Source: Cyclobacteriaceae bacterium | GTDB taxonomy: Bacteria > Bacteroidota > Bacteroidia > Cytophagales > Cyclobacteriaceae | Length of the DNA: 43,690 nt | Assembly: GCA_947457095.1 (NCBI GenBank) | Contig: CANGUK010000007.1 | Coordinates: forward strand, 1 to 43,690 | Direction: 5' to 3' | Shown: in pieces, positions 1 to 7,218 of the stretch | Position numbering within the stretch: position 1 is the stretch's first letter | How the letters are laid out: each line of letters begins with the position of its first letter | Translations under genes and position numbers: made by a program | Notes under the pieces: generated by a model | What the model saw: the letters and a program-made list of their open reading frames with translations, nothing else | Database searches by the model: none | What the model was told of the DNA's origin: nothing

Positions 1-39
1 CCGAAGGCAGGACGCAAAGAGTATTCCCAATAAATCTTC

Positions 40-603
40 TTAGATCAGGCTAAGTAAAAAGTCTGCCGTTTTTTTTAAACCACATTTCTTGAGTTGATTT
101 ATAATTTCTAACTCCTCCATTTTTGGATTTTTCCGAGTAAAAACCATCTCCTTGAAAGCAGCAATTGCCTGATCGTGATTTAAGTCGATGATATCGACCA
201 AGAAATCGTCCGCTGCAATCACTTCAATCTCAAAATTGTCTACGATTTCTTTTGGAAAATCTTTTAGGTTGTTGGTTACTATGCAATTTGAATTAGATTT
301 TATTGCTGCTGCAAGGACATGTCTGTCTTTTTGATCAGGTAAGTTTAAGGTAGGGATCAAGAATTCATAATTCTTGACCAATGCCTCTGGAAAAGCTGAA
401 TTTACTGTTGCAATCCTTTTTGCTGCAACTTCATGATTCAATCCTTTTCGAACCATCACTTCTTTCCATTCATCGAAAATATGCTTGCTCCACTTTGGGG
501 TATACAATTCATAATGAGCAAACCAAAAAAGTAAATCCCTAGAGATCAATGGGTAGATCACATTGGTATCTAAAACAGCCTGGAAACGAACGTTAGGAAT
601 CAT
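40..603 (-). CDS. PIN-domain ribonuclease toxin (VapC-like, PIN_3 type)
   Basis: The 187-residue protein has the acidic PIN-fold set: D12 in VLDTNVI, E45, D93 in the PDQKDRHVLAAA segment and D115 after VTNN. PIN toxins are Mg-dependent ribonucleases that usually cut tRNA or rRNA. The gene follows the HTH gene and overlaps it by 11 nt (593-603), the usual antitoxin-first order of a type II toxin-antitoxin pair. The end of the antitoxin reading frame carries AGGAGGGT directly before this ATG, a strong Shine-Dalgarno match that is unusual for this phylum and suggests translational coupling. Family assignment is solid; the RNA target is unknown. Confidence 0.85.
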   Translation of the reverse strand: MIPNVRFQAVLDTNVIYPLISRDLLFWFAHYELYTPKWSKHIFDEWKEVMVRKGLNHEVAAKRIATVNSAFPEALVKNYEFLIPTLNLPDQKDRHVLAAAIKSNSNCIVTNNLKDFPKEIVDNFEIEVIAADDFLVDIIDLNHDQAIAAFKEMVFTRKNPKMEELEIINQLKKCGLKKTADFLLSLI

Positions 604-1048
604 ACCCTCCTAGCTCTTCATCATTATGCATCATTTCGACCAATCGACGCTTCTGTTCGGCTTTAATTTTTTGTTTGTAGTTGACTACGTCTTCAAATTT
701 TATTCTTCGGTGCTTTCCAACTTTGAAAAAATCCAATTCCCCTGATTCAAGCAGCTTGACCAAATGAGGGCGTGAACAGCCCAAGATTTCTGCCGCTTTT
801 TGAGTGGTTACTTCTGTAGCTACCGGTACAATGGAAATTGGTTTTCCTTGACTCATTGCCTTTAATATCTCATTGAGCAAGGTTAAAGCGCTGGAGGGAA
901 TTTGTAGTTTTTCCTTCGTCTCCTCGATCTCAATTTCAGTCATGGGGGAATGAACATGGTCAAGAATCTGTGAGAGTGTTTTATGCGATTTTATTGCAAT
1001 TCGTTGCTCCGCTTTGCTGAGGCTTTTGCTGATTTCTACCATTTCCAT
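593..1048 (-). CDS. Excisionase/MerR-type HTH antitoxin partner of the PIN toxin
   Basis: From the ATG at 1048 the protein is 151 residues; an upstream TTG at 1072 is a less likely start. Residues about 80-125 form an excisionase-family winged HTH (TTQKAAEILGCSRPHLVKLL followed by GELDFFKVGKHRRI), which binds DNA. The N-terminal 75 residues are helical and the C-terminal tail is charged; the tail probably wraps the toxin. PIN genes preceded by excisionase-type HTH genes are a recognised toxin-antitoxin arrangement. Autorepression at the repeats just upstream (1086-1102) is likely but inferred. Confidence 0.8.
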   Translation of the reverse strand: MEMVEISKSLSKAEQRIAIKSHKTLSQILDHVHSPMTEIEIEETKEKLQIPSSALTLLNEILKAMSQGKPISIVPVATEVTTQKAAEILGCSRPHLVKLLESGELDFFKVGKHRRIKFEDVVNYKQKIKAEQKRRLVEMMHNDEELGGYDS

Positions 1049-1069
1049 GGGTTTGATGAAGAAAGAATT

Positions 1070-1102
1070 CAAGTATAATCAAAATAAACGAAACAAACGA
1101 AA
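1070..1102 (-). promoter_or_regulatory. Putative toxin-antitoxin promoter with direct-repeat operator
   Basis: On the minus strand a TATACTTG element (1077-1070) resembles the Bacteroidota -7 consensus TAnnTTTG and lies about 22 nt before the antitoxin ATG. Immediately upstream, the octamer TTTCGTTT occurs twice with a 9-bp period (1102-1095 and 1093-1086). The repeats sit between the -33 and -7 regions, where an autorepressing antitoxin would bind. The operator role is inference. Confidence 0.45.
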
Positions 1103-1140
1103 TAAAAGTTTCAGTTTTTTGATTAATTGAATTCATCAAT

Positions 1141-1503
1141 AAGCCTGCCTTGGGCAGGCAGGCCCGCCGTGGTCGGTAGGAAGGCAGGCTAGTTTCCCCC
1201 ACTTCTTCATTCTTCGATCAGCGTTAGAAGTTCGACATTAGGAAAGTATTCTGCCTTCCGCAGGCAGGCAAATAGCTAGTACAAAGAAGTAAGATGCAAG
1301 AAACAACTAGCAAGAGCCGATTTACCTTCCTTTGCGTCTCTGCGTCCTGTCTGCCGACAGGCAGGCCTGCCTGCTCCAGGCAGGCTTCGCGAGAAAAATA
1401 TCCGCCGCGGCGGACGCGCAAAGGCGCCAAGCCGCAAAGCCTCCGGATGGCAGGCCGCAAAGTCCTTTTTTTCTTTGCGTCTCTGCGTCTTCGCGAGAAG
1501 TAA
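1141..1503. repeat. Cluster of REP-like GC-rich inverted repeats
   Basis: No gene is supported between 1103 and 1526. The stretch holds a 10-bp inverted repeat AGCCTGCCTT/AAGGCAGGCT (1142-1151 and 1181-1190), a CTGCC..GCAGG hairpin near 1251-1270, and a composite element at about 1325-1502. The composite has TTTGCGTCTCTGCGTC blocks at both ends, stacked CCTGCC/GGCAGG palindromes and a CCGCCGCGGCGG centre. The same sequence types recur at 13267-13500, 16403-16417, 43302-43320 and in the first 20 bases. They are dispersed intergenic repeats; apparent ORFs over them are translation artefacts. Confidence 0.75.
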
Positions 1504-1526
1504 AAACATAAAATTACTGTGAGATT

Positions 1527-1853
1527 TTAACTCTCTTTTCCCAAAATGCCGTCTATAAAATCCGTCACTTGTTTGGCTCTTTTATGATCGAGATAGACCC
1601 CATCTGCCTCCAGATCTTCCCCCCTGATGATCTTCCAGATCATCTTCCACCTTTCACTCCAGGGGATAGTCGAGGACTGCTTTCTTCCCGTATCCCAGAA
1701 GACTACATGGAACATGTTTTCCCCATTGTTCTCCTCAGAATAGTAGGAGATCTCCAAGCCCTCTGCGGCGCAATGACATTTTACAAATAACTCGGGAATC
1801 TGGTCCTTTTCTCTCCATCCCAATTCCGTCAATGATTCTCTTTTCTCTTCCAT
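1527..1853 (-). CDS. Small uncharacterised protein, phage/plasmid-type
   Basis: The product is 108 residues. Visible features are a CxC pair (C26, C28) followed by AAEGLEI, an aromatic beta-rich middle, and a WSERWKMIWKIIRGE segment (about 65-79) followed by a short helix with LDHKRAKQVTDFI. Small mobile-element proteins with a similar C-C / EGLEI / W-rich layout come to mind, but no function is known to me. It lies 3 nt downstream of the gene ending at 1857 and is probably cotranscribed with it from the minus-strand promoter at 2461-2468. Confidence 0.65.
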   Translation of the reverse strand: MEEKRESLTELGWREKDQIPELFVKCHCAAEGLEISYYSEENNGENMFHVVFWDTGRKQSSTIPWSERWKMIWKIIRGEDLEADGVYLDHKRAKQVTDFIDGILGKES

Positions 1854-1856
1854 AGT

Positions 1857-2351
1857 TTAATAAGATGAAGAATAGGTAGGAATCCCATAAAACTTGTTTA
1901 ACTCATTTTGCTTCACTTGAATCATTTCGTCAATTTGACCTTCAATCTTTCTTTTCGCTTTTTCCATGAAGTCGGCATTTGCGAATAAGGCTTCCACATT
2001 GTCTCCGTATTGGGAGGTGGTGCCCACAATCCCTCGCACATCCTTTGTGGCGATATTTGGTCGATAGCAGTTCATTCGAACATAGATGTATTCGCGCACC
2101 AAGCTGATTTTAATATCTCTGATGTTATTTTTAGCACGATGAAGCATGATTAATTCTTCCAATAAGGAGGCTAATTCTAACTCCCGTTGAATGGAATTAA
2201 CGGTGTCAATATATTCTTCCACTAACACTTCTGATTCGAAGGAAGAATTCATCATGTGCTCCTTATTCACAAAAGTTTCGACCGCACTTTTACGCGTTTG
2301 TGTAGCCATTAATTCTACAAATACTCCCTGGTTAATTTCTGCTGGTTTCAT
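1857..2351 (-). CDS. Uncharacterised helical protein, first gene of regulon site A leftward unit
   Basis: The ATG at 2351 gives 164 residues beginning MKPAEINQG; a GTG at 2414 in the same frame is possible but less likely. The protein is predicted mostly helical, charged, with no membrane segment and a KAKRKIEGQIDEMIQVKQNEL helix near the C terminus. I do not recognise the family. It is the promoter-proximal gene of a two-gene unit with the gene at 1527-1853. Its promoter is the minus-strand arm of the symmetrical element at 2461-2546, giving a leader of about 100 nt. Confidence 0.6.
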   Translation of the reverse strand: MKPAEINQGVFVELMATQTRKSAVETFVNKEHMMNSSFESEVLVEEYIDTVNSIQRELELASLLEELIMLHRAKNNIRDIKISLVREYIYVRMNCYRPNIATKDVRGIVGTTSQYGDNVEALFANADFMEKAKRKIEGQIDEMIQVKQNELNKFYGIPTYSSSY

Positions 2352-2460
2352 TCGTTTTGATTTAGTTACGTTTTTTTGGATTGAACTATTCGAGCACCCT
2401 TCTTGTATCCTCACCCACAGGGATCGGCACTTTTGGGGGTGTATTGTCGAAATGTGGATA

Positions 2461-2546
2461 CAAACTTAGACAACCAAAAAATAGCGTAAACGCATTTTGC
2501 AAGCTTGTAATTTGAGAGGAGGGGATTTTTTGAGGGGGTACCTTTG
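2461..2546. promoter_or_regulatory. Regulon site A: symmetrical divergent promoter around a palindrome
   Basis: The core TTGCAAGCTTGTAA lies at 2497-2510 and the shared 17-mer extends to 2513. On the plus strand a perfect -7 element TACCTTTG is at 2539-2546. On the minus strand a perfect TAAGTTTG is at 2468-2461. Both start exactly 34 nt beyond the first base of the distal TTG of the palindrome, so the unit is 86 bp and symmetrical about 2503.5. No TTTG stands at the usual -33 spacing in either arm, which suggests activator dependence. It serves the genes at 2638 (+) and 1857 (-). Confidence 0.8.
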
Positions 2547-2637
2547 TGGAAACAAAGCTGCGGCAGCGTATTGGTTAGTTCAATAAACCTACCTCCAAAG
2601 CGAAACACCCCTTTAACCACATTCAAACTTAATCCCC

Positions 2638-3024
2638 ATGCATGCACACTTAGCGAATATCCTGACTACCCTCCTGACCCCTTTAGGCTCTTTTTCTGCG
2701 ATGGAATACGAAGCCAGCGTTGGGGAGCCTTGGGACCTTTACTTTAGGGGACAACGGCTCTCTCACCTTTCGCCGGAGTTTTTCCGCACGTTTGAGGGCT
2801 ATTTTCTTCAAGAACTCTCCTATGCCGACATGCAGGTAGACGAGCTGCTCGACACCTACCTCGTAGTCAAAAAGATGGAGCTAAGTCGAGCTGCGCAGCG
2901 CGCAGAGGATTTCTGGACAGAGCTAGGGATAGAAAAATGTCAAGAAGGTACTGAGCCGGTCGAGAAACTCGTAAATCAGAACCTGGAGGAAGACTCAACT
3001 GGAAAAGATGATTTTTTCTTTTAA
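2638..3024 (+). CDS. Uncharacterised protein, paralogue of the protein at 11885-12346
   Basis: This 128-residue product aligns without gaps near its N terminus with the minus-strand protein at 11885-12346: LGSFSAMEYEASVGEPWDL here against VGNFSAQEYEKATGKAWNF there. Further on, DELLDTYLVVKKME matches DALLDLYLILKEME. The alignment supports the start at 2638 over the internal ATG at 2701. It is soluble, acidic and has no recognised domain. It is transcribed from site A (plus arm), about 85 nt upstream. Both paralogues are driven by the same type of promoter at opposite ends of the island. Confidence 0.65.
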   Translation: MHAHLANILTTLLTPLGSFSAMEYEASVGEPWDLYFRGQRLSHLSPEFFRTFEGYFLQELSYADMQVDELLDTYLVVKKMELSRAAQRAEDFWTELGIEKCQEGTEPVEKLVNQNLEEDSTGKDDFFF

Positions 3025-3202
3025 ACATCGAAAAGATCCCTCTTCAAAATTTTACCTGAATTCTCGAGAGGAGTTTTTATCTTAAATCGCTTATCGTCAA
3101 CGGAAGACAAACCACGGTTCACAGGCCGTCCATGGCTAACTTACTCAAACTTCAACACTTGCTTTTCCAAATCTCCATAACTAATCCAAAAACCACCGAC
3201 AC

Positions 3203-3532
3203 ATGAAATCATCAAATGCGATCCTTCGATTTGCCTCAAAAATTAACTCCAGCGTACCTTCCCGTATTGTGAAAGCCGATCTTTCCGCGTATGGGAGAAG
3301 TGGTTGGGTAACGGTTCAATTTGAGTACAAGGGAACAAGCCATTCCTATAAAATCCCATTTACGAGACCCTATATCAACAAGGAAAGGGGCGATTTTGCC
3401 AATCTGCTCAATCTCAACCAAAGTCGTTCGGACAACAACCTTGTCTTCCAAGAATTCATTGCCCAAGCCACCGCAAACTATACGGTGTATCCACAGATTG
3501 AGGTGGATTGTGTGATTGCGTTAAATGGGTAA
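3203..3532 (+). CDS. Uncharacterised 109-residue protein
   Basis: The product is small and basic, with alternating hydrophobic residues suggestive of beta structure (WVTVQFEYKGTSHSYKIPF, then YPQIEVDCVIAL at the end). There is no signal peptide and no recognised motif. It lies 178 nt downstream of the gene at 2638-3024 on the same strand and could be read from site A or from its own promoter; I see no clear -7 element in the gap. It ends 23 nt from the convergent gene at 3556. Confidence 0.5.
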   Translation: MKSSNAILRFASKINSSVPSRIVKADLSAYGRSGWVTVQFEYKGTSHSYKIPFTRPYINKERGDFANLLNLNQSRSDNNLVFQEFIAQATANYTVYPQIEVDCVIALNG

Positions 3533-3555
3533 GAGCCTAGTGAGGGCCACTTTAC

Positions 3556-3969
3556 TTAAAACATTCCCTCCTCTTCTTCCTCAGCAAATTCCTCCCAATC
3601 TAGGTTGGTGAAGGCTTTGGTGATCAGCTCCCGGATGGATGCCCCATCGGGACTGTCGACAAACCAAATGTAGTTCAACTGGGAGGTAGCGGCTGGATTT
3701 TGAATTCCCTTCCAGGAGACAAACTCTCCAAAACATACCCAGTAGGGCATGCTCACAGTTAGGTCCTTCGGCGTATCGATGGCTACCGCAGTCGAGCGCC
3801 AGTGCTCCGGAGGATCGAGGTGGTCCAGAACCATCTGATTCATCTTGGGTCCGGGTGTCCCTTCCAAGATTCCCTCATAAGTCATGCGAATGCGCAAGGA
3901 GGTCATTTGTACTTCTCTCCCAGAGGCAAGGGTAAATTTAAATTCGTTTTGATTCCAGATTTCGGGCAT
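3556..3969 (-). CDS. Uncharacterised acidic protein downstream of the caspase-like gene
   Basis: The ATG at 3969 gives 137 residues starting MPEIWNQNEF; an in-frame TTG at 4014 would add 15. The sequence is beta-rich (FKFTLASGREVQMTSLRIRMTY), contains a PYWVCFGEFVSW segment, and ends in an acidic tail EEFAEEEEEGMF. The fold reminds me of small immunity-type or accessory proteins of mobile regions, but I cannot name a family. It is the second gene after the caspase-like gene (stop at 4016), so both probably come from the minus arm of site B. Confidence 0.6.
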   Translation of the reverse strand: MPEIWNQNEFKFTLASGREVQMTSLRIRMTYEGILEGTPGPKMNQMVLDHLDPPEHWRSTAVAIDTPKDLTVSMPYWVCFGEFVSWKGIQNPAATSQLNYIWFVDSPDGASIRELITKAFTNLDWEEFAEEEEEGMF

Positions 3970-4015
3970 GGCATTCACGCGGTTGGGTGATGAAAGTCTT
4001 TCTAAAGTTAACAAG

Positions 4016-4582
4016 TTAGTGGGTTGAATAGTACAGCCTTTCGTGGTTGTATTGCGCTACAGGATTGCCCGCCTGGGCTAGCTGTCCGTAACTCGCTTTG
4101 ACCTGCTGGTACAGTTCGGGAATAGGAAGGTGGAGGCATTGGGATACGATGGCAGCAAAGTAGGCATTGGATTCATCTACCTCCTTTTGGCTCACCTTAG
4201 GTAGCCCGTAAGCGATAGCCTCGCCCACTTCGCTGACAAACATTCCTGTAAAGAACCCCGAGAGCCCAAATTCCCGCACATACTGGTCGGCATGGCACCA
4301 GATAAATAGGCTGTCTTTTTTTGCTTGCAGCAGCCCTACCGCCTGCTCATCGATGATGTAGGAGGGCCATCCAGAATTCTGAATCGTGAATTTATTCATG
4401 GACAGCAGTCCAAGAGGAGTTCCATGTCCCATCATCAGGACACGGTCATGCACCTGGATCAAGTCCAGCACCTCCTCCTTGGATCGATTGCCTTGTATGC
4501 GGGTTTGGTTGGGGATACCCGCATAGATGGGGTCCAGAAATGTAGTGGTCGAATCCTCCGGGTGGATAATGAGTGTATTCAT
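4016..4582 (-). CDS. Caspase-fold-like putative cysteine protease (His/Cys dyad)
   Basis: The start is set at the ATG at 4582 (188 residues, MNTLIIHPEDSTT), because the promoter -7 lies at 4636-4629 and rules out the longer frame that begins inside the palindrome. A beta strand leads into MGHG (H53), and about 43 residues later a second strand leads into FIWCHAD (C96). This strand-His-Gly / strand-Cys order is the layout of the caspase/CHAT fold dyad. FTGMFVSEVGEA and a C-terminal YNHERLYY follow. Similar uncharacterised proteins occur in enterobacteria and Bacteroidota. The peptidase role is inference from motif order. Confidence 0.6.
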   Translation of the reverse strand: MNTLIIHPEDSTTTFLDPIYAGIPNQTRIQGNRSKEEVLDLIQVHDRVLMMGHGTPLGLLSMNKFTIQNSGWPSYIIDEQAVGLLQAKKDSLFIWCHADQYVREFGLSGFFTGMFVSEVGEAIAYGLPKVSQKEVDESNAYFAAIVSQCLHLPIPELYQQVKASYGQLAQAGNPVAQYNHERLYYSTH

Positions 4583-4628
4583 GGGTGACAAACTCCTGGA
4601 TAAAAGGCCTGGGCCTACAGGAATGCCA

Positions 4629-4714
4629 CAAAGAAATAAACCAAAAATGAGGAAGTGAATAAAATTACAAGCTTGCAAATGGAGAGGCTCCCAAAAACAG
4701 GCTCCCTAATTTTG
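4629..4714. promoter_or_regulatory. Regulon site B: symmetrical divergent promoter around a palindrome
   Basis: The core TTACAAGCTTGCAA (4665-4678) is the reverse complement of the site A core. The plus-strand -7 is TAATTTTG at 4707-4714, for the DUF2130 gene at 4770. The minus-strand element at 4636-4629 is TTTCTTTG, one mismatch from TAnnTTTG, for the caspase-like gene at 4582. Both are at the same 34-nt offset as in site A, so the unit is again 86 bp and symmetrical. No -33 TTTG is present at normal spacing. Confidence 0.78.
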
Positions 4715-4769
4715 GGGCCTTAATCAGCGAATTAAGGGAACCAATTATTCACTCTAAACAAAAAAAACG

Positions 4770-6062
4770 ATGAGTCAACTTACCCAAATCGAATGCCCTT
4801 CATGTGGCAGCAGCATTGATGTACAAGATGTACTGTCCCACCAAGTGGAAGAAAAACTGAAGCGCGAATTTAAAGAAAAGTTGGAAAAAGAAAATGCTAC
4901 CCTTCAAAAAAAGGAGGAGGAGCTGGAGCGGAGCAAGCAGGAGTTTGCTGAAAAGCAGCGCCAGGCAGAAAGCTTGTTTCAAAAACAGCTACAGACCAAG
5001 TTACAAGAAATGAGTAAGTCCCTAGAGGCTGAGCTTAAGGAAAAAATCGCTCAGGAGGAGGCGGGTCGCCTGGAGCTTCTGGAGAAAGAGCTCAAGGAAC
5101 AATCTGAAAAGGTGAAGGAATTGAATCGCACCAAAGCAGAAATTGAAAAATTGAAGCGAGAGAAGGACGAACTCCAGGAAGCCGTAGAGGCACAAGCAGA
5201 AAAGCGAATCAATACGATTTTGGAACAGGAGCGGCAGAAAAACAAAGCCAGACTATCGGAAGAAGCCGAAAAAATTAAGCTGCAGGAAGAGGCCAAGGTA
5301 GAATTGAAGCTCAAAGAGCTTGAAAAGCAGCTTGCGGATCAAAAAAAGCTGACTCAGGAGATGCAGCGAAAGCAGGAGCAAGGTTCCATGCAGCTCCAAG
5401 GTGAAATTCAGGAGTTGGCCATCGAGGAGTGGTTGCAAACCAAATACCCCTTGGATTCCATAGTTGAAGTTAAAAAGGGAACAAAAGGTGCGGACTGCTT
5501 GCAGGTGGTGAATACCTACACCAGTCAGAATTGTGGTAAAATCTACTACGAAAGCAAGCGAACTAAGGAATTCAAAACTGCTTGGATAGGGAAATTTAAG
5601 GGAGACATGCGTGAAAAGGGAGCAGACATCGGCTTACTGGTAACCGAGACCATGCCCGCTGGGATGGAGCGAATGGGGATTGTAGATGGGGTATGGATAT
5701 GTACCTACGAGGAGTTTAAGGACCTTTCTTTCGTGCTGCGTGAATCGGTCATCAAATTGAACGAGGCCGTCAGTTCCCAAGAAAACAAAGGGGATAAGAT
5801 GCATCTCTTGTATGATTTCTTGACCAGTACCACCTTCAAACTGCAAGTGGAGGCCATTGTGGAGGGATTTTCGGGGATGAAAAATTCCCTGGAAACCGAA
5901 AAAAGATCCATGCAGCGGATTTGGAAGGAGCGTGAAAAGCAGATCGATAAGGTGATTGAAAACACGATCGACATGTATGGATCCATTCGTGGGATCGCAG
6001 GAAATTCGGTACAGCGAATTGATGCGCTGGAGCTTGCAGGAGGGCAGGAGCTATTGAATTAA
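4770..6062 (+). CDS. DUF2130 protein: coiled coil plus PD-(D/E)XK nuclease-like domain
   Basis: The 430-residue protein opens with a half zinc-ribbon (CPSCG, C9 and C12). A long charged coiled coil follows (about 25-215, Lys/Glu rich). Then comes the conserved DUF2130 domain: IEEWLQ (E219/E220), KKGTKGADC (D242), KIYYESKRT (E261-x-K263), AWIGKFKGDM, and ADIGLLVTE. The spacing E...D...ExK fits a PD-(D/E)XK-type active site, so nucleic-acid cleavage is possible, but activity is inferred. A second helical region forms the C terminus. It is read from the plus arm of site B with a leader of about 50 nt. Confidence 0.85.
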   Translation: MSQLTQIECPSCGSSIDVQDVLSHQVEEKLKREFKEKLEKENATLQKKEEELERSKQEFAEKQRQAESLFQKQLQTKLQEMSKSLEAELKEKIAQEEAGRLELLEKELKEQSEKVKELNRTKAEIEKLKREKDELQEAVEAQAEKRINTILEQERQKNKARLSEEAEKIKLQEEAKVELKLKELEKQLADQKKLTQEMQRKQEQGSMQLQGEIQELAIEEWLQTKYPLDSIVEVKKGTKGADCLQVVNTYTSQNCGKIYYESKRTKEFKTAWIGKFKGDMREKGADIGLLVTETMPAGMERMGIVDGVWICTYEEFKDLSFVLRESVIKLNEAVSSQENKGDKMHLLYDFLTSTTFKLQVEAIVEGFSGMKNSLETEKRSMQRIWKEREKQIDKVIENTIDMYGSIRGIAGNSVQRIDALELAGGQELLN

Positions 6063-6082
6063 GGGCCCTGAAATTTGGGATT

Positions 6083-6143
6083 GACAGCCAGGACTAAGGC
6101 GGTGCATGCCTTAGTTCCAGCTGTCTCCCTTCAATTTTGAAGG
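6083..6143. other. Two intergenic hairpins after the DUF2130 gene
   Basis: The first hairpin pairs GACAGC (6083-6088) with GCTGTC (6120-6125) and GGACTAAGGC (6091-6100) with GCCTTAGTTCC (6108-6118), leaving a 7-nt loop and small bulges. The second pairs CCTTCAA (6128-6134) with TTGAAGG (6137-6143). Neither is followed by a clear T-tract, so they may act as an RNA processing or attenuating structure, or be a small dispersed repeat, rather than a standard terminator. Confidence 0.5.
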
Positions 6144-6204
6144 AGGTAAAAATCACCCTTCTCAAACTAACCATCTACCTGAATACAATAAATCGTTTTT
6201 GAAA

Positions 6205-6984
6205 ATGGAAGACAGCAAACAGTGGATTAACGAAAGTTTAAAAAAATTCGGGTTTTACCCCGAGTTGACCTCGCCCAACTACATCAAGTTGATGAAAGCA
6301 AAAAAAGGGCTTGCCAAAGCGAATTCTTTTCTAGACCAAGTGGACATGATCTTGGCGAATAGTAGGGATCAAGAAACTGAAATAGCCAAATTGATTGGTG
6401 AGGATGAGGAGCTATTGAAGTTGGTGTATAGTACTGGAATACGGTATAGTGTTCATGTACTGAACTCCATCCTTGATGTGTTGGATGACTTAGAAGTAGA
6501 CCCAGCGCATATTCTGGAACTGGGGGCTGCGAATGGATGGGCCTTATCCCTTCTGGATGAATATTTTGACAATAGCTGTAAGCTAACCTTAGTGGAAAAG
6601 AACAGGGTGTGGAAGGCAGTGAGCCCGAAGTTCAATGTAGTAAATCTGAGCTATGAAGAATACGATACGGACACGAAGGCTGATTTGATTTTTACCATTT
6701 TTGGAGCACCCTATTTTGGATTTGAGGAGTTGGTCGCCTGTGTAGATAGAGCGCTGTCAGCGCATGGGTACTTTATTGCAGCACTACGCATCCCGGACGA
6801 CCTGATGCTCAGTAATTTTTTAAAACTGTGCGCAACTGCTGGTTTGGAGTTTGACTCAAAACGTTCCGGGCAACTAACAGTAAAGGCCCCCCATGGTCTG
6901 GAGCGGTTCCCAATTCTTGTTTTTAAGCGGGGCACATCAGTGGAGGAAGAACCGGTTGTATTTGATCTGCTTCGAGAGTTTTAA
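6205..6984 (+). CDS. SAM-binding methyltransferase-like protein
   Basis: The ATG at 6205 gives 259 residues; a TTG two codons upstream is also open. A helical N-terminal part (1-95) is followed by a Rossmann glycine motif ILELGAANGW (about 103-112) and an acidic residue at the end of the next strand (TLVEKN, E131), as in class I SAM-dependent methyltransferases. Later strands are ADLIFTIFGAP and YFIAALRIP. The substrate is unknown and the family not named by me. It lies 142 nt after the DUF2130 gene with two hairpins between, so cotranscription is uncertain. Confidence 0.65.
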   Translation: MEDSKQWINESLKKFGFYPELTSPNYIKLMKAKKGLAKANSFLDQVDMILANSRDQETEIAKLIGEDEELLKLVYSTGIRYSVHVLNSILDVLDDLEVDPAHILELGAANGWALSLLDEYFDNSCKLTLVEKNRVWKAVSPKFNVVNLSYEEYDTDTKADLIFTIFGAPYFGFEELVACVDRALSAHGYFIAALRIPDDLMLSNFLKLCATAGLEFDSKRSGQLTVKAPHGLERFPILVFKRGTSVEEEPVVFDLLREF

Positions 6985-7123
6985 TTCTAAAAATCTACTA
7001 AAAATTGAATACAAAATCCCTTAAGATACCCTCAGCAATGCCTTCTCTAGCAAATCCAAATGAGGTCTAACTCCTTAGTTATGAAGAGGTAATGCTCAGT
7101 TTGCTACGAGGAAAGAAGAGAAA

Positions 7124-7173
7124 TTACAAGCTTGCAATCTTCTGAAACGATAGTATTAATTCCCTGAAATTTG
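7124..7173 (+). promoter_or_regulatory. Regulon site C: one-sided palindrome promoter
   Basis: The core TTACAAGCTTGCAA is at 7124-7137 and the -7 element GAAATTTG (one mismatch from TAnnTTTG) at 7166-7173, the same 34-nt offset as at the other sites. The mirrored position on the minus strand (7095-7088) reads GCATTACC and is not a -7 element. The gene to the left (ending at 6984) runs rightward, so no leftward promoter is needed. It drives the three-gene unit starting at 7219. Confidence 0.75.
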
Positions 7174-7218
7174 CATCGTTGATTTGAAATTTATCCATTC
7201 ACCTAACCCAATTATCCC

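Noticed and set aside
1224-1509. Overlapping reading frames on both strands in the repeat cluster.
   Set aside because: They translate CCTGCC/GGCAGG and TTTGCGTC repeats (runs of Arg, Pro, Ala), overlap on several frames, and match no protein pattern.
4583-4678. A longer N terminus of the caspase-like protein that looks like a signal peptide (HFLIFGLFLCGIPVG).
   Set aside because: It starts in the palindrome and spans the promoter -7 at 4636-4629; the ATG at 4582 fits the family-like start and the predicted transcript.
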